Shown here: one piece after another, positions 34,024 through 42,901 of the stretch
Layout: the number at the start of each line of letters is the position of its first letter
Position numbering within the stretch: the stretch's first letter is position 1
Source: Candidatus Poribacteria bacterium
Lineage (GTDB): Bacteria; Poribacteria; WGA-4E; WGA-3G
Assembly (NCBI GenBank): GCA_003635195.1
Contig: PYIY01000119.1
Location: 1-51,791 of the forward strand
DNA: 51,791 bases
Reading direction: 5' to 3'
Notes under the pieces: generated by a model
Databases searched by the model: none
The model's input: the letters and a program-made list of their open reading frames with translations, nothing else
Told to the model about the DNA's origin: nothing
Made by a program: the position numbers and the translations under genes

Positions 34024-35097
34024 TTATCCGCATGCCGCTTCAAAGACGCGTAGATGGTTTTCGCCGAGTACCTTTCTTATATCATCATCAGAATAACCGC
34101 GTTCGCTCAGTCCTTCTGCGATTTTGATGAATTCGCTGGCATCCTTGAGTAAATCGCCACCGCCATCAAAGTCTGAACCGATACCGACATGGTCAGTGCC
34201 AGCGATATCAATGGCGTAGGCGATATGGTTAAGCAATTGCGCCAGGGGCGGCATTTTTTTCCATCCATCTATCGTAATAAACCCCGGAACAAAGGTGATC
34301 CCCACAACACCACCATTCGCTGCTAAGGCTTTCAGCTGTTCGTTGCTCAGGTTCCGTGGGTGCCGGCACAAAGTCTTACAATTGCTATGCGAGGCAATGA
34401 CCGGATGCTCCGAGATTTCGAGAACATCCCAAAATCCGCGTTCACTGATATGCGAAACATCCACGAGCATCCCTAAACGGTTCATCTCTTTAACCAATGC
34501 CATCCCAAACTGGGTTAAGCCGCCGCCCATATCCTCTTCATCATTTCCTGTTGATGCCCATGTATTTAGATTATGCGTTAAGCCAATAGAGCGGACACCG
34601 AGCAAGTAAAGCGAGCGGAGTATATTCAGACTCCGTTCAACTGCCTCACTGTTTTCGATGACAAGCACTGCAGCGAGTTTACCCGCTGCCTTCGCCCTGC
34701 GAATGTCACTCGCTTTCCGAACGATGCAGATGTCATCAGCGTTTGCTGCCACTTCTTCGTTGAACCATCCGAACGCATCTAACGCGTAAGCGAGATGATT
34801 TTTCCAAGCGCGCGTCACATCAACGGCGAAGAAAGCAGCATCGATGCCACCTTGCCGCATTTTTGGGATATTGAGTTGGATACCGATAGCATCCTCTTCG
34901 GGGGGCACAGCACCGCGGAGGTAAGCGATCGTGCCAATCGGCTCCATAGGGTTTCGGGCATTTTCGTCAGCAAGGCTCACGTTACCGCGACGAATATGCG
35001 CTACAATAGCATCATTGTGCGAGTCAATCACGAGCGCCTGTTCGTGCAATTCCGCGATCCGCTTGTCCAGTTGGGGTTGTCTATTTTTCTTTTCCAT
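34024..35097 (-). CDS. Membrane dipeptidase family protein (peptidase M19)
   Basis: This 357-residue protein has the renal-dipeptidase TIM-barrel fold with a binuclear zinc site. Ligands: IDSHNDAI (His-x-Asp), LVIENSEAV (bridging Glu), VDVSHISERGF, ASHSNCKTLCRHPRN (two His) and GIGSDFDGGG (Asp). No signal peptide, so it acts in the cytoplasm. It cleaves dipeptides, often with D-residues. It is the last gene of a minus-strand set with an Fe-ADH-like gene and a beta-propeller gene (10 bp and 15 bp gaps). Confidence 0.92.
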   Translation of the reverse strand: MEKKNRQPQLDKRIAELHEQALVIDSHNDAIVAHIRRGNVSLADENARNPMEPIGTIAYLRGAVPPEEDAIGIQLNIPKMRQGGIDAAFFAVDVTRAWKNHLAYALDAFGWFNEEVAANADDICIVRKASDIRRAKAAGKLAAVLVIENSEAVERSLNILRSLYLLGVRSIGLTHNLNTWASTGNDEEDMGGGLTQFGMALVKEMNRLGMLVDVSHISERGFWDVLEISEHPVIASHSNCKTLCRHPRNLSNEQLKALAANGGVVGITFVPGFITIDGWKKMPPLAQLLNHIAYAIDIAGTDHVGIGSDFDGGGDLLKDASEFIKIAEGLSERGYSDDDIRKVLGENHLRVFEAACG

Positions 35098-35107
35098 AGT
35101 CCTTAGG

Positions 35108-36139
35108 CTAATCCATTACTGTTTGTATGGTTCGTTCGGCTATATCCGGTGTAATCCGTAGCGTTGTCGCGACGGTGTACGGTAGCTTATGTTGCGCGAC
35201 GTAGTCGGACAAATTGATAAGCGTATCCGCGATCGCCTCAGGGGCAACAGCTGACGGACGATAGTTAATCTGCAAACACTCCAATGCGTGCCGATACTGC
35301 ATCCACGGTTGCGATTGCAATGCAGCCATCAGTAAAATACCGAGCCCTACCAATTCGCCGTGTAAAAGATCTCCACTGCCTGCAGATGTTAAATGCTTCT
35401 CAAGCGCGTAAGTAAAATAGTGTTCGCTTCCCTCTTCAACGCGACTGTGTCCGCAGAGATTGCAAAGCTGCACCTCCATACAGAGCAGGTCAAGTAGAAG
35501 TTTCAATCCCTCAGGGGTGCCGTTGCCGATTTCCCGAGCGTTTTCCAAAAGCGTTTGGAGCAGGGTCTCTCCTATAGCGACTGCCTGCGGTGTAATCTTT
35601 TGATCAGATGGATTCTCACCCATCTTCTCCGCTTCCTGCCAATCCCAGAGTGCTGTTGCAATTGAGAGCACGTCCGCTGCGCCACTCGCTCGCATTGCAG
35701 CGGGGGCGTTGCAGAGCATGTCCATATCTACGATAACAGTATCGGGTGTTTTCGTAGGGAGGTATTGAACACATCCGTTTTCTCTAACACCTGTTGCATC
35801 GGTGAGGAACGCATCTGTTGACAAAATCGTCGGGATCGCGATGAGGGGCAATTCATTTGCCGAGGCGACGTACTTAGCAGTGTCAATTGCCAGCCCTCCA
35901 CCGATGCCGTAAACCACTTCACCTTCGCATCTGTCGGCAAATGCAGCCATAGTTGTGGCTGTGTTTCCGTCAATGTAGAGAATTTGATGCGGGTTTATAT
36001 CAATGCCCTCGACTGCCTTCCAAGCAGGCTCTGTCGTCAAAACGACTGTCTCGCGCCGTTCTTTAATATCAGCAAACGCGCGTGTCACAATACTCGGCAA
36101 TCGTCCAATATCGTTTTCAGGGGTTTCATCTAATAACAT
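35108..36139 (-). CDS. Glycerol-1-phosphate dehydrogenase-like (AraM/EgsA-type) enzyme
   Basis: This 343-residue protein belongs to the iron-alcohol-dehydrogenase / dehydroquinate synthase superfamily and looks most like the sn-glycerol-1-phosphate dehydrogenase branch: VYGIGGGLAIDTAKYVA (NAD(P) binding), IPTILSTDAFLTDATGV, and metal ligands in the Asp of GAADVLS, and His in EGSEHYFTYAL and LLHGELVGLG. The reaction would be dihydroxyacetone phosphate to glycerol-1-phosphate or a related sugar phosphate. In bacteria this is rare enough to be of note, although other family members act on different polyols. It is translated between the propeller and the dipeptidase genes. Confidence 0.8.
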   Translation of the reverse strand: MLLDETPENDIGRLPSIVTRAFADIKERRETVVLTTEPAWKAVEGIDINPHQILYIDGNTATTMAAFADRCEGEVVYGIGGGLAIDTAKYVASANELPLIAIPTILSTDAFLTDATGVRENGCVQYLPTKTPDTVIVDMDMLCNAPAAMRASGAADVLSIATALWDWQEAEKMGENPSDQKITPQAVAIGETLLQTLLENAREIGNGTPEGLKLLLDLLCMEVQLCNLCGHSRVEEGSEHYFTYALEKHLTSAGSGDLLHGELVGLGILLMAALQSQPWMQYRHALECLQINYRPSAVAPEAIADTLINLSDYVAQHKLPYTVATTLRITPDIAERTIQTVMD

Positions 36140-36154
36140 CAGAGTCCTCTTGCC

Positions 36155-37294
36155 TCACTTCACTGACGATGGTAACTCCAGCAGATAAATTTGTCGGGAG
36201 CCCTCATGAACTGAATCGAAGGTAATTGTTTGTCCATCTGGTGCCCAACGCGGATGTAAATCACATCGGATGTCTCCAGTAAACTGCTCTTCATGATGAA
36301 ATTCACCCAAGACAACCTTCCGATCTTCAGCGATATTGTAAACCATCAGTTGCGCTAACCGTTCGGGCCCTCGTGGATACGTATCACACAGCAGCCACTG
36401 TCGATCCGGCGAAAATGAGGCGTGTCCATCGTGTGGTAGCACACTGCGTCCGATAGACGTGAAGTCATGTGCCCCATCTGTAAATTCAACAAACCCCATT
36501 TCGTCAACAATATCTGAAGATACAAGAATCCGCGTCGGTGTCCGCCAATCGAAATGTGACACGCGATACCCGAACGGAATTTGCATTTCCAGATCAGAAC
36601 CGTCAGGGTTCACCGTCCAGAGTGAGGTGTAGAACCCTGTTTTCTCGCGTACTCGGCAAAAAAATAGGAGACGCGTGCCGTCTGTATTAAATAAAACATG
36701 GTTGAACCAAGCCCGTTTCTCTACCATCCGTGCGTCACCACTGGCTCGGATAACATCGGCGATAGAGAGTACAAGCTGAGAACTTCCATCTTGGAGGTTA
36801 AGTTGATATAAACCGTCTGCCTCCGGTTGTGCCTCAATGTCGCTTGATTTGCTATGGGTCGCGTAGCCGACAACAGCTCGACAGTGTGCCATCCGTCCGT
36901 AGTTCAACCCAATTGCAAGCGGCGCGGTAGGAGACACGGCGGCAATCGCACCATTTATCGTGCGCACATCACCCGTAGTTGGATTTAAGGCGCGTGATAC
37001 CAGCATGTCGCCCTCCCAATCGTTAAACGTGAATTCTGCGGCACTGGTAGCGTCTATCCAATGCAGCATGCTACCCTGTTGAAGGTTAAAAGCGGTGGTC
37101 TTCGCATACGAAATAAATTGACGTGTGTCCCGATCAACCAGTCCGACTGTTGCCACGTCTTCAGGCAGAGGGGGGTGTGTATGAAAATCCGCCTCTAATG
37201 CAAGATGATACCGCGTTGTGTGATCCCACGGATTAATGCCGTAGTACCCGAAAAAATGGTGCTTTGGAGGTGTAGATAGCTTTTTGATATTCAT
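36155..37294 (-). CDS. Beta-propeller protein, TolB/oligogalacturonate-lyase-like
   Basis: This 379-residue protein has no signal peptide. It has recurring blade-like motifs: PTRILVSSDI, HASFSPDRQWLLCDTYP, HPRWAPDGQTITFDS and FNTDGTRLLFFCR. These match PD40/TolB or oligogalacturonate-lyase-type propellers. The N-terminal HHFFGYYGINPWD stretch resembles other family members I recall from uncultured planctomycete-like bacteria. It heads the minus-strand set. A lyase role on uronates is possible, but the catalytic residues cannot be verified. Confidence 0.78.
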   Translation of the reverse strand: MNIKKLSTPPKHHFFGYYGINPWDHTTRYHLALEADFHTHPPLPEDVATVGLVDRDTRQFISYAKTTAFNLQQGSMLHWIDATSAAEFTFNDWEGDMLVSRALNPTTGDVRTINGAIAAVSPTAPLAIGLNYGRMAHCRAVVGYATHSKSSDIEAQPEADGLYQLNLQDGSSQLVLSIADVIRASGDARMVEKRAWFNHVLFNTDGTRLLFFCRVREKTGFYTSLWTVNPDGSDLEMQIPFGYRVSHFDWRTPTRILVSSDIVDEMGFVEFTDGAHDFTSIGRSVLPHDGHASFSPDRQWLLCDTYPRGPERLAQLMVYNIAEDRKVVLGEFHHEEQFTGDIRCDLHPRWAPDGQTITFDSVHEGSRQIYLLELPSSVK

Positions 37295-37569
37295 GTTGCT
37301 TCTTATATTGCGTGGATGCCTACAGCACCACTCCCAAAGGCATATTGAGACTTTACGTCAACAGTCCGCAATTAATTCTACTTTAGTGCCACATATTTTT
37401 TTTCGGACGAATTTTGAAACCGAAATCCAACTTATATCGTTTTACCCTTATAGTCTACATTCCAAAAAAGCTAAGTGGTCACTCTGAATGAATTCGGCAC
37501 CTTCCTGAATATAGCGCGCAATAAGCCTTTTGTATTCTTAACCACAAGCGATCCGGACACCAAAAGAAA

Positions 37570-38304
37570 ATGCAATTTGCAGTCAGAACGGATACAGGTA
37601 AACTTCGCGATAGGAACGAAGACTTATACTATTTTGATACGCAGCTTCAACTGTTTGCTATCGCCGATGGTATGAGTGGACACGAACGCGGCGACATCGC
37701 GAGTCGCATTGCTCTTGAAGTGATTCAGGAGTGGGCGGAAACCCAAGCATCCCCACAGAGCGACTTAGGCCCCATGAAGCGACTCGGTGTTCTCAGCGAA
37801 CTTGCGGAGGAGGCGAATCAACGTATCTACACTTCCGCCGAGAGTCAAGGTAAAGGTCGCGGCATGGGCACAACCCTCATTGCGGGTTTTGTTACTTTTA
37901 GTTACCTCGCGTATGTGCATGTCGGTGATAGTAGACTCTATGTCCTCCGCGATGAAACACTCACACAGATAACGACAGACGACTCCATCGTTCAAAAAAT
38001 GGTCGAAAAAGGTGAAATAACACCGGAAGAGGGACGCGTCCATGAAAAACGGCACCTCATTACACAGGCTATCGGCTTGAGGCCAGAGGTTACCGTCAAT
38101 GCGGATGCCTACCCACTTGTCCCCGGTGATATTGTCCTTGCTTGTACCGATGGTCTACATGACCTGATTATCAACGACGACGAGATCGCCGAGATTATCT
38201 TGTCTGCTTCTGGTATTGAAGAGGCATCTGAGAATCTCATTAGCAAGGCACTTGATTATGGCGGCACCGATAACGTTACGGTCCTTCTCATAGCCGTTGA
38301 CTAA
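37570..38304 (+). CDS. PP2C-family serine/threonine phosphatase
   Basis: This 244-residue metal-dependent protein phosphatase (Stp/PrpC type) reverses phosphorylation by Ser/Thr kinases in the cytoplasm. Metal-binding and core motifs are all present: GKLRDRNEDLYY, AIADGMSGHERG, YVHVGDSRLYV, LACTDGLHDLI and GGTDNVTVLLI. Length is standard, so it is a bare catalytic domain. A PASTA-type kinase, its frequent partner, is not next to it in this window. The 275 bp upstream hold no gene. Confidence 0.94.
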   Translation: MQFAVRTDTGKLRDRNEDLYYFDTQLQLFAIADGMSGHERGDIASRIALEVIQEWAETQASPQSDLGPMKRLGVLSELAEEANQRIYTSAESQGKGRGMGTTLIAGFVTFSYLAYVHVGDSRLYVLRDETLTQITTDDSIVQKMVEKGEITPEEGRVHEKRHLITQAIGLRPEVTVNADAYPLVPGDIVLACTDGLHDLIINDDEIAEIILSASGIEEASENLISKALDYGGTDNVTVLLIAVD

Positions 38305-38356
38305 CCGCCCCTATCCCACATCTATTTTCAGGTTCGTCAATTTTCCAAAAACGAAA

Positions 38357-38812
38357 TCATAATTCCGACGTACTTTCCCCGTGTTCTCCGAAAACCAACA
38401 CGCCGTCTGGATCTGTCTCTTCTTCTTGTGCTTCCACGTGGACAGGCATTGTTAACTCCGGCAGTTCAATTCGGCCGGCTTCAGCCCACAAACGTTCGAG
38501 GTTATAATACGCCCGTCTTTCTGCCAGAAAGACATGGATAACGAAATCAACGTAGTCTAACAGAATCCAATCCGCTTTACGTGCGCCTTCCTGATGCCAA
38601 GGTTTCTGTGACCAGTTGCTTTCAAGTTCTTCAAGAACGGCTTGCGAAATCCCTTCTACTTGGATGTCCGAGACACCGCTGAAGATCGCGAAGAAGTCCG
38701 TGAAACCGTCAAGTTCACGTAAATCAAGAATGATACCGTCTTGTGCGCGGCGGCTCATCGCTGCCGACGCGGCGGCTTTTACCATATCTAATGTGTTTTT
38801 TACGTTTTCCAT
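38357..38812 (-). CDS. rsfS: Ribosomal silencing factor RsfS
   Basis: RsfS binds L14 (uL14) on the large ribosomal subunit and blocks subunit joining under nutrient limitation. This protein has 151 residues with the core phrases DLRELDGFTDFFAIFSG, KPWHQEGARKADWILLDYVDFVIHVF (given as ADWILLDYVDFVIHVF) and RAYYNLERLW. It has an additional acidic C-terminal tail (EAQEEETDPDG) of about 35 residues not usual in the family. It is the last gene of the nadD-yacG-yqeK-rsfS group and follows yqeK by 12 bp. Confidence 0.94.
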   Translation of the reverse strand: MENVKNTLDMVKAAASAAMSRRAQDGIILDLRELDGFTDFFAIFSGVSDIQVEGISQAVLEELESNWSQKPWHQEGARKADWILLDYVDFVIHVFLAERRAYYNLERLWAEAGRIELPELTMPVHVEAQEEETDPDGVLVFGEHGESTSEL

Positions 38813-38824
38813 TGTAAAATTCCT

Positions 38825-39448
38825 TTAATTTTTAGCACTTTCTAACGTACTGTTGTAGGTATGAAGCGTATTTGGATGAATCATTACACCTTTATCCAAG
38901 AGGTGTTCAATTTTCGAGCGAGCGACATGATGAACGGCACGCCGTAAGTCTGTGTATGCCAATTCCCGTACGACATGAACAGCCTTATGCGTCCGTGTCA
39001 GCTCCGCGAAGTCTGCTACGTATAATACCTGTGATATAATTCCCATTGATGGATTTCCGGTGGTGTGGTTGCGAATGGCTTCGAGCACCTCAAGTTCTGT
39101 TATAGCAAACTTCTCAACTGCCAATCTTACACCTATCAGTGGATGCAGGAGCGAAGGGTTTACCTCTTCAATCGGATCAAGGCGAATTTCATAGCAGCGT
39201 ACTGCGTCATATAATTCTTCAGCGTTCATCCATTTCGCGCTGTCATGTAAAAGCGCAGCCAAACTTGCCTGCCAAACATCCGCTTTATGAACACATGCGA
39301 GATCAACTGCCATCTCTTGTACAGCGAGAACATGCTGAAGCCGTTTCGCACTCAATTTATCTGAGAGATACTGTTGAATTTCAATCGACTTCGGGTGTGC
39401 TCTGAGTTCTGCAAGTGTGGTTTCTATCTGATCGTATACGTAGTCCAA
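38825..39448 (-). CDS. yqeK: YqeK-family HD-domain (diadenosine tetraphosphate) hydrolase
   Basis: YqeK enzymes hydrolyse Ap4A symmetrically. The 207-residue protein has an HD domain with LQHVLAVQEMA (first His), AALLHDSAKWM (His-Asp), HPLIGV and AIRNHTTG (His), and VLYVADFAE (Asp). The start codon is a TTG directly after the yacG stop codon; no better in-frame start is visible upstream. YqeK next to nadD and rsfS is a very common order in bacteria. Confidence 0.9.
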   Translation of the reverse strand: MDYVYDQIETTLAELRAHPKSIEIQQYLSDKLSAKRLQHVLAVQEMAVDLACVHKADVWQASLAALLHDSAKWMNAEELYDAVRCYEIRLDPIEEVNPSLLHPLIGVRLAVEKFAITELEVLEAIRNHTTGNPSMGIISQVLYVADFAELTRTHKAVHVVRELAYTDLRRAVHHVARSKIEHLLDKGVMIHPNTLHTYNSTLESAKN

Positions 39449-39691
39449 TTACTCACTCTCGTTGTCAATGCGAATCCCTAATTCGGCTAATTCAGCAAGA
39501 AGTTCCCGTTCAGTCTCAGACAAAATCGTGTCCGGCAACGGGGTACTAATTGCGTATTCCTCATTCATCCATTTTGCCAGATCCGCTGCCTTACACCGGG
39601 CACTACAGAATGGGAAGTTTTTGGGTAAAGGTGTCCCGACTTCCCACACAAAATCATAAACTGTTCCGCACATACTGCATGTGTGTTCCAC
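39449..39691 (-). CDS. yacG: YacG-like zinc-binding protein
   Basis: Four cysteines in CSMCG and FCSARC, followed by ADLAKWMNEEYAI, are the signature of YacG, a small zinc protein that inhibits DNA gyrase in E. coli. The long open frame extends upstream into nadD, but I place the start at GTG (39691), with AAGGA ten bases before it, giving 80 residues and no overlap. The C-terminal extension (about 30 residues, acidic) is longer than usual. YacG is commonly next to coaE; placement within the nadD-yqeK-rsfS group is a variation. Confidence 0.82.
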   Translation of the reverse strand: MEHTCSMCGTVYDFVWEVGTPLPKNFPFCSARCKAADLAKWMNEEYAISTPLPDTILSETERELLAELAELGIRIDNESE

Positions 39692-39749
39692 GTTTTTAAT
39701 GTCCTTATTTTCTGGTTGCGATGTTTTAATTTTAAACGGATATCTCCGG

Positions 39750-40349
39750 CTATTGATACAACCGATACCGATGAATATAAGTTTCGACTGTTTCTGGTAC
39801 GAGATACCGAATTGAAAGTCCTTTCCGAATCCGTTCACGAATGGCTGTCGCAGATATATCCACACCGGTTATTGGAAAGGTCGTAACCCGTTTGCGCACC
39901 GTCAACGGCACCCGGTTCAGATCGTAATTCGGACGTGTCGTTGCGATCATAATGCATCGTGCCAAAACCTCGTCAAAATCTCGCCAGACTTTATACTCAA
40001 TGAGCGAGTCCGCACCGATGATCCATGCAAGTTCGGTTCTCTCCCCGTAAAGTTTTTGCAGAGCTTTCAGCGTTTCGACCGTATATGAAGGCCCGGCGCG
40101 CTCCAATTCTATCCGTGACACTTCAAAGTGCGGATTCTCTGCAATCGCTAAAAGTACCATCTGATATCGATGTTCCGGTTCGATGATATCGGCATCTGCC
40201 ACCTTATGCGGGGGTCTTGCGGAAGGAATAAACAGGATCTTGTCATAGTCTAATCCTACCCGGACCTGTTCAGCACTCAGCAAATGCGCGTAGTGAATCG
40301 GGTTGAATGTTCCGCCCATCACAGCGATTCTTTGGGTTATCTTCAGCAT
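39750..40349 (-). CDS. nadD: Nicotinate-nucleotide adenylyltransferase
   Basis: This enzyme makes deamido-NAD from nicotinate mononucleotide and ATP. The 199-residue protein has the nucleotidyltransferase motif IAVMGGTFNPIHYAHLL and a C-terminal VDISATAIRERIRKG (ISST-like motif), with FIPSARPPHK and WIIGADSL between. It heads the nadD-yacG-yqeK-rsfS group. Its C terminus ends in a normal position and leaves 58 bp to yacG. Confidence 0.95.
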   Translation of the reverse strand: MLKITQRIAVMGGTFNPIHYAHLLSAEQVRVGLDYDKILFIPSARPPHKVADADIIEPEHRYQMVLLAIAENPHFEVSRIELERAGPSYTVETLKALQKLYGERTELAWIIGADSLIEYKVWRDFDEVLARCIMIATTRPNYDLNRVPLTVRKRVTTFPITGVDISATAIRERIRKGLSIRYLVPETVETYIHRYRLYQ

Positions 40350-40378
40350 CAGAATGTCCAGCAGATGTGAACTTAATC

Positions 40379-40547
40379 AGGATTTACGCAAATTGAGCGA
40401 ATATCAGGTATTTAGACACAAAAAGCGGTAATTTTCGCCCTTTAAACCCCCTAAATCCCCTATAGGAAACACCCCAGCAAAAACACCCCCCTTTATCCCG
40501 CCTTATCAGGGGGGTAGAGGGACTTTAAGAGCGAATGCGTAAGTCCT
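40379..40547. repeat. MITE-like element with 12-bp terminal inverted repeats
   Basis: AGGATTTACGCA (40379-40390) and TGCGTAAGTCCT (40536-40547) match at 11 of 12 positions when inverted. Inside are AAACCCCCTAAATCCCC, the dispersed GAAACACCCCAGCAAAAACACC-type motif (40466-40487) and CAGGGGGG with CCCCC. TTAAT flanks both sides (40373-40377 and 40549-40553) and may be a target duplication. ACTTACGCA ends recall small transposon-derived elements. No transposase is encoded. Confidence 0.65.
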
Positions 40548-40632
40548 ATTAATGAGTCAATCTCGCAATTTTCCATGCTCCTTAAAGTATACGGATTTCC
40601 ACGCGAAAAGTCAACGGGAAAATCGGAACACG

Positions 40633-41400
40633 CTAACCGCTATGCACGCGAGCCTTGTAATCATCATAAGCCCGCTCAATCTGTTTTGCGGATTCCTCGG
40701 GACCGAGGAAATGTGCCCCGGTCAACACAACAGGCGGCTGCCCGCGTTCTGTTAGCAGCTCAGCGACTCGGCACTTAATCGCATTGACAATTGATAGCGT
40801 ACCGATGCTCGACGTAGGTCCCACCGGATACGCCAAATTCGGGATGTCTACAACAGCATCACCCGGCGGATTACAGTTGTCTATCGTCAGGTCGGCGATC
40901 TCAAAAAGCCGTTTACCAGAGGTGTGCTTTGAGGTAGATGAACGACTGTGGGCGATGGAACCCACAGCAATGACAGGCAGGTTTCGCTCTTTCGCTCCGA
41001 GTGCTATTTCAATCGGCAGGATATTCGTGCCAGAATTAGAAAACACCATCATGGTGTCGTGGGGCCCGAAAGTGAAGTTGCGTAAGATCACTTCCGCATA
41101 GCCTGAGATGTTTTCCAAAAAAAGTGCCTGCCGTTGACCGTTACAACCGACGACTTGGTTGTGATACGTAACCGCTAATTCCACAATCGGAAAGAAACCC
41201 GGAAAGCTTCCATAGCGGGGGAACATCTCCTCGACTGCCATGCGGGAGTGTCCCGATCCAAATAGATAGACGAGACCGCCTTCCGCTATTGTTTCAGCGC
41301 ATATTTGGGAGGCTTGTGCAATCGCGTCGGTCTGCGTCGCTTCAATCTGTTTCAAAATGTCTTGTGCAGTATGTAGGTAACTTAGATGGGAAGTACTCAT
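40633..41400 (-). CDS. SIS-domain sugar isomerase-like protein (UPF0309-type)
   Basis: This 255-residue protein has a SIS fold, with LVYLFGSGHSRMAVEEMFPR as the sugar-phosphate loop (given as LFGSGHSRMAVEE) and VFSNSGTNILPIEIALGAKE as the second site. It matches the UPF0309 group of phosphosugar-binding proteins, near phosphoheptose isomerases but lacking their length and known motifs. It may bind an amino-sugar phosphate. It is a single minus-strand gene between repeat-bearing gaps. Confidence 0.85.
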   Translation of the reverse strand: MSTSHLSYLHTAQDILKQIEATQTDAIAQASQICAETIAEGGLVYLFGSGHSRMAVEEMFPRYGSFPGFFPIVELAVTYHNQVVGCNGQRQALFLENISGYAEVILRNFTFGPHDTMMVFSNSGTNILPIEIALGAKERNLPVIAVGSIAHSRSSTSKHTSGKRLFEIADLTIDNCNPPGDAVVDIPNLAYPVGPTSSIGTLSIVNAIKCRVAELLTERGQPPVVLTGAHFLGPEESAKQIERAYDDYKARVHSG

Positions 41401-41589
41401 AATGTTGTTATTTGCTGAACCTCAATCACTTAATTTATGGATTCTTAATGTGGCTGTCTATTCTACATTAATTCTCAGGTGTTTGCAACGTTTTTCTGAA
41501 CACTTAAAAGACAGTAGGAATCATGTTAGTGGTTGGACGAGATCAGGAGATTTATTCAGTCCGGAGAGGATCGTGCCTATAGGCAAAAA

Positions 41590-41645
41590 GGTGAGGTTTC
41601 CCAACCTCATGTGCAGCAAGACGGTAAAAAGATGAGGTTGGGAAT
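41590..41645. repeat. Inverted GAGGTT..AACCTC repeat
   Basis: GTGAGGTTTCCCAACCTCAT (41591-41610) is itself a hairpin, and GATGAGGTTGGGAA (41631-41644) can pair with its right arm. It belongs to the GGTT/AACC repeat family and lies just downstream of the enolase-superfamily gene. Confidence 0.55.
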
Positions 41646-41666
41646 CGCTCAATTCTTGAAAGTTGT

Positions 41667-42680
41667 TTAACGGATTTGATACCGCTTAACAGCATCCATA
41701 TCGAGACTAACCCCCAATCCGGGCGCGTCTGACAGATGGATTGCACCGTTAGAGAGATCCATGCTGCCGCCGGAGAGGTCGTCAACGCGGATGTGTGGGA
41801 GCTCGTCAATCGGCATTGTGCAGTTCGGCAGTGTACACGCCATGTGTGCGGCAAAAGTCGAAGCGACACACGAACCGAACGCGAAGATTTGTACCCAAAT
41901 CGGCAAGTCGGCAGCTTCGGCAACGGCGGCACTTTTGCGGATACCGGCGACGTTGCCACCCATGTTGACGGCATCTACTGCGTCGGCGCGAATGTTTTCC
42001 AAAATCCCCGGTGGTGCGCCGAGGTGTCGGGCGACAGGAACCTCTACCTCTTCCCGCATCTGGCGGTACCAAGACAAATCCTCAAATCGGATTGGGTCCT
42101 CATAGACTTCGATGTTATATGGCAGTAATTCCCGTGCGAGTCGTAGCCCGGTCTCCAAATCACCGAATTCCGTGTTTGGGTCAACGCGAATCTCGAAATC
42201 GGGTCCGCAGGCTTCTTGAATCAAACGAGCGGTCTCAACGATATTTGCCTTCCGCGCCTTGAGTTTATGTACCCGGAAACCCATATCCGCGGCGCGTTCT
42301 GCCTCCGCTGCGGTTGCTTCCGCTGGCATCGGTGGTGACCAGTAGGCGAGTTCAACGCTATCTCTATATTTCTGACCGATTAACTTATGGGCGGGTACAC
42401 CCAACGCCTGTCCTGCTAAGTCGTAAAAAGCACACTGGAATGCAAATGACTCGGAGGCGAGGTCTATATCCCAAAGGTTCTTGCCGACATATTTTTCAGC
42501 GATGCTGTCGGCTTGGTCTGTAATGTCACTATTCAAGGAATTGCTCTCTCCAAGTCCAGTCAAACCTTCATCTGTATGTACCCAAACTAAGGTGGTTGGA
42601 TACTCCATACCCCGATGTTCCTGTATCGCCGGGATAAATGGAATGGAGATGGTGCGGTATTCAATGCCTGTGATTTTCAT
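41667..42680 (-). CDS. Mandelate racemase / muconate lactonizing enzyme family protein
   Basis: This 337-residue enolase-superfamily protein has an N-terminal capping domain and a TIM barrel. The catalytic Lys pair may be in HKLKARK; metal ligands include Asp in IRVDPNTEFG and Glu in YEDPIRFED. The position where a third acidic ligand is expected reads PVARHLGAP, with His rather than Asp or Glu, so it may be a divergent subgroup. It would process sugar acids or related carboxylates. A repeat-like pair and no gene are found on either side, and it is probably monocistronic. Confidence 0.85.
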   Translation of the reverse strand: MKITGIEYRTISIPFIPAIQEHRGMEYPTTLVWVHTDEGLTGLGESNSLNSDITDQADSIAEKYVGKNLWDIDLASESFAFQCAFYDLAGQALGVPAHKLIGQKYRDSVELAYWSPPMPAEATAAEAERAADMGFRVHKLKARKANIVETARLIQEACGPDFEIRVDPNTEFGDLETGLRLARELLPYNIEVYEDPIRFEDLSWYRQMREEVEVPVARHLGAPPGILENIRADAVDAVNMGGNVAGIRKSAAVAEAADLPIWVQIFAFGSCVASTFAAHMACTLPNCTMPIDELPHIRVDDLSGGSMDLSNGAIHLSDAPGLGVSLDMDAVKRYQIR

Positions 42681-42901
42681 CAGTTTCCCTCCAGTCTTTG
42701 ATGTTTGATAGCTTGAATTTTATGCGATTTGTTAATTGATGTCAAACATATTGTGGTTGCATCATAGGTTGGGTCGAAAATCGGTGTTCCTTCCTACCGA
42801 ACGCGATGCGGGGGGCACTCTACAGCGAAAACCCCTATTATATTTTTTGTTGCTTTGTCCGGCGGGGAACCAGTTGCCCAAATCTCTTATAGGGCTTTCG
42901 G

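Noticed and set aside
39692..39865. N-terminal extension of YacG into nadD
   Set aside because: It overlaps nadD by 39 codons, and a GTG with AAGGA gives a protein of the usual YacG type without overlap.
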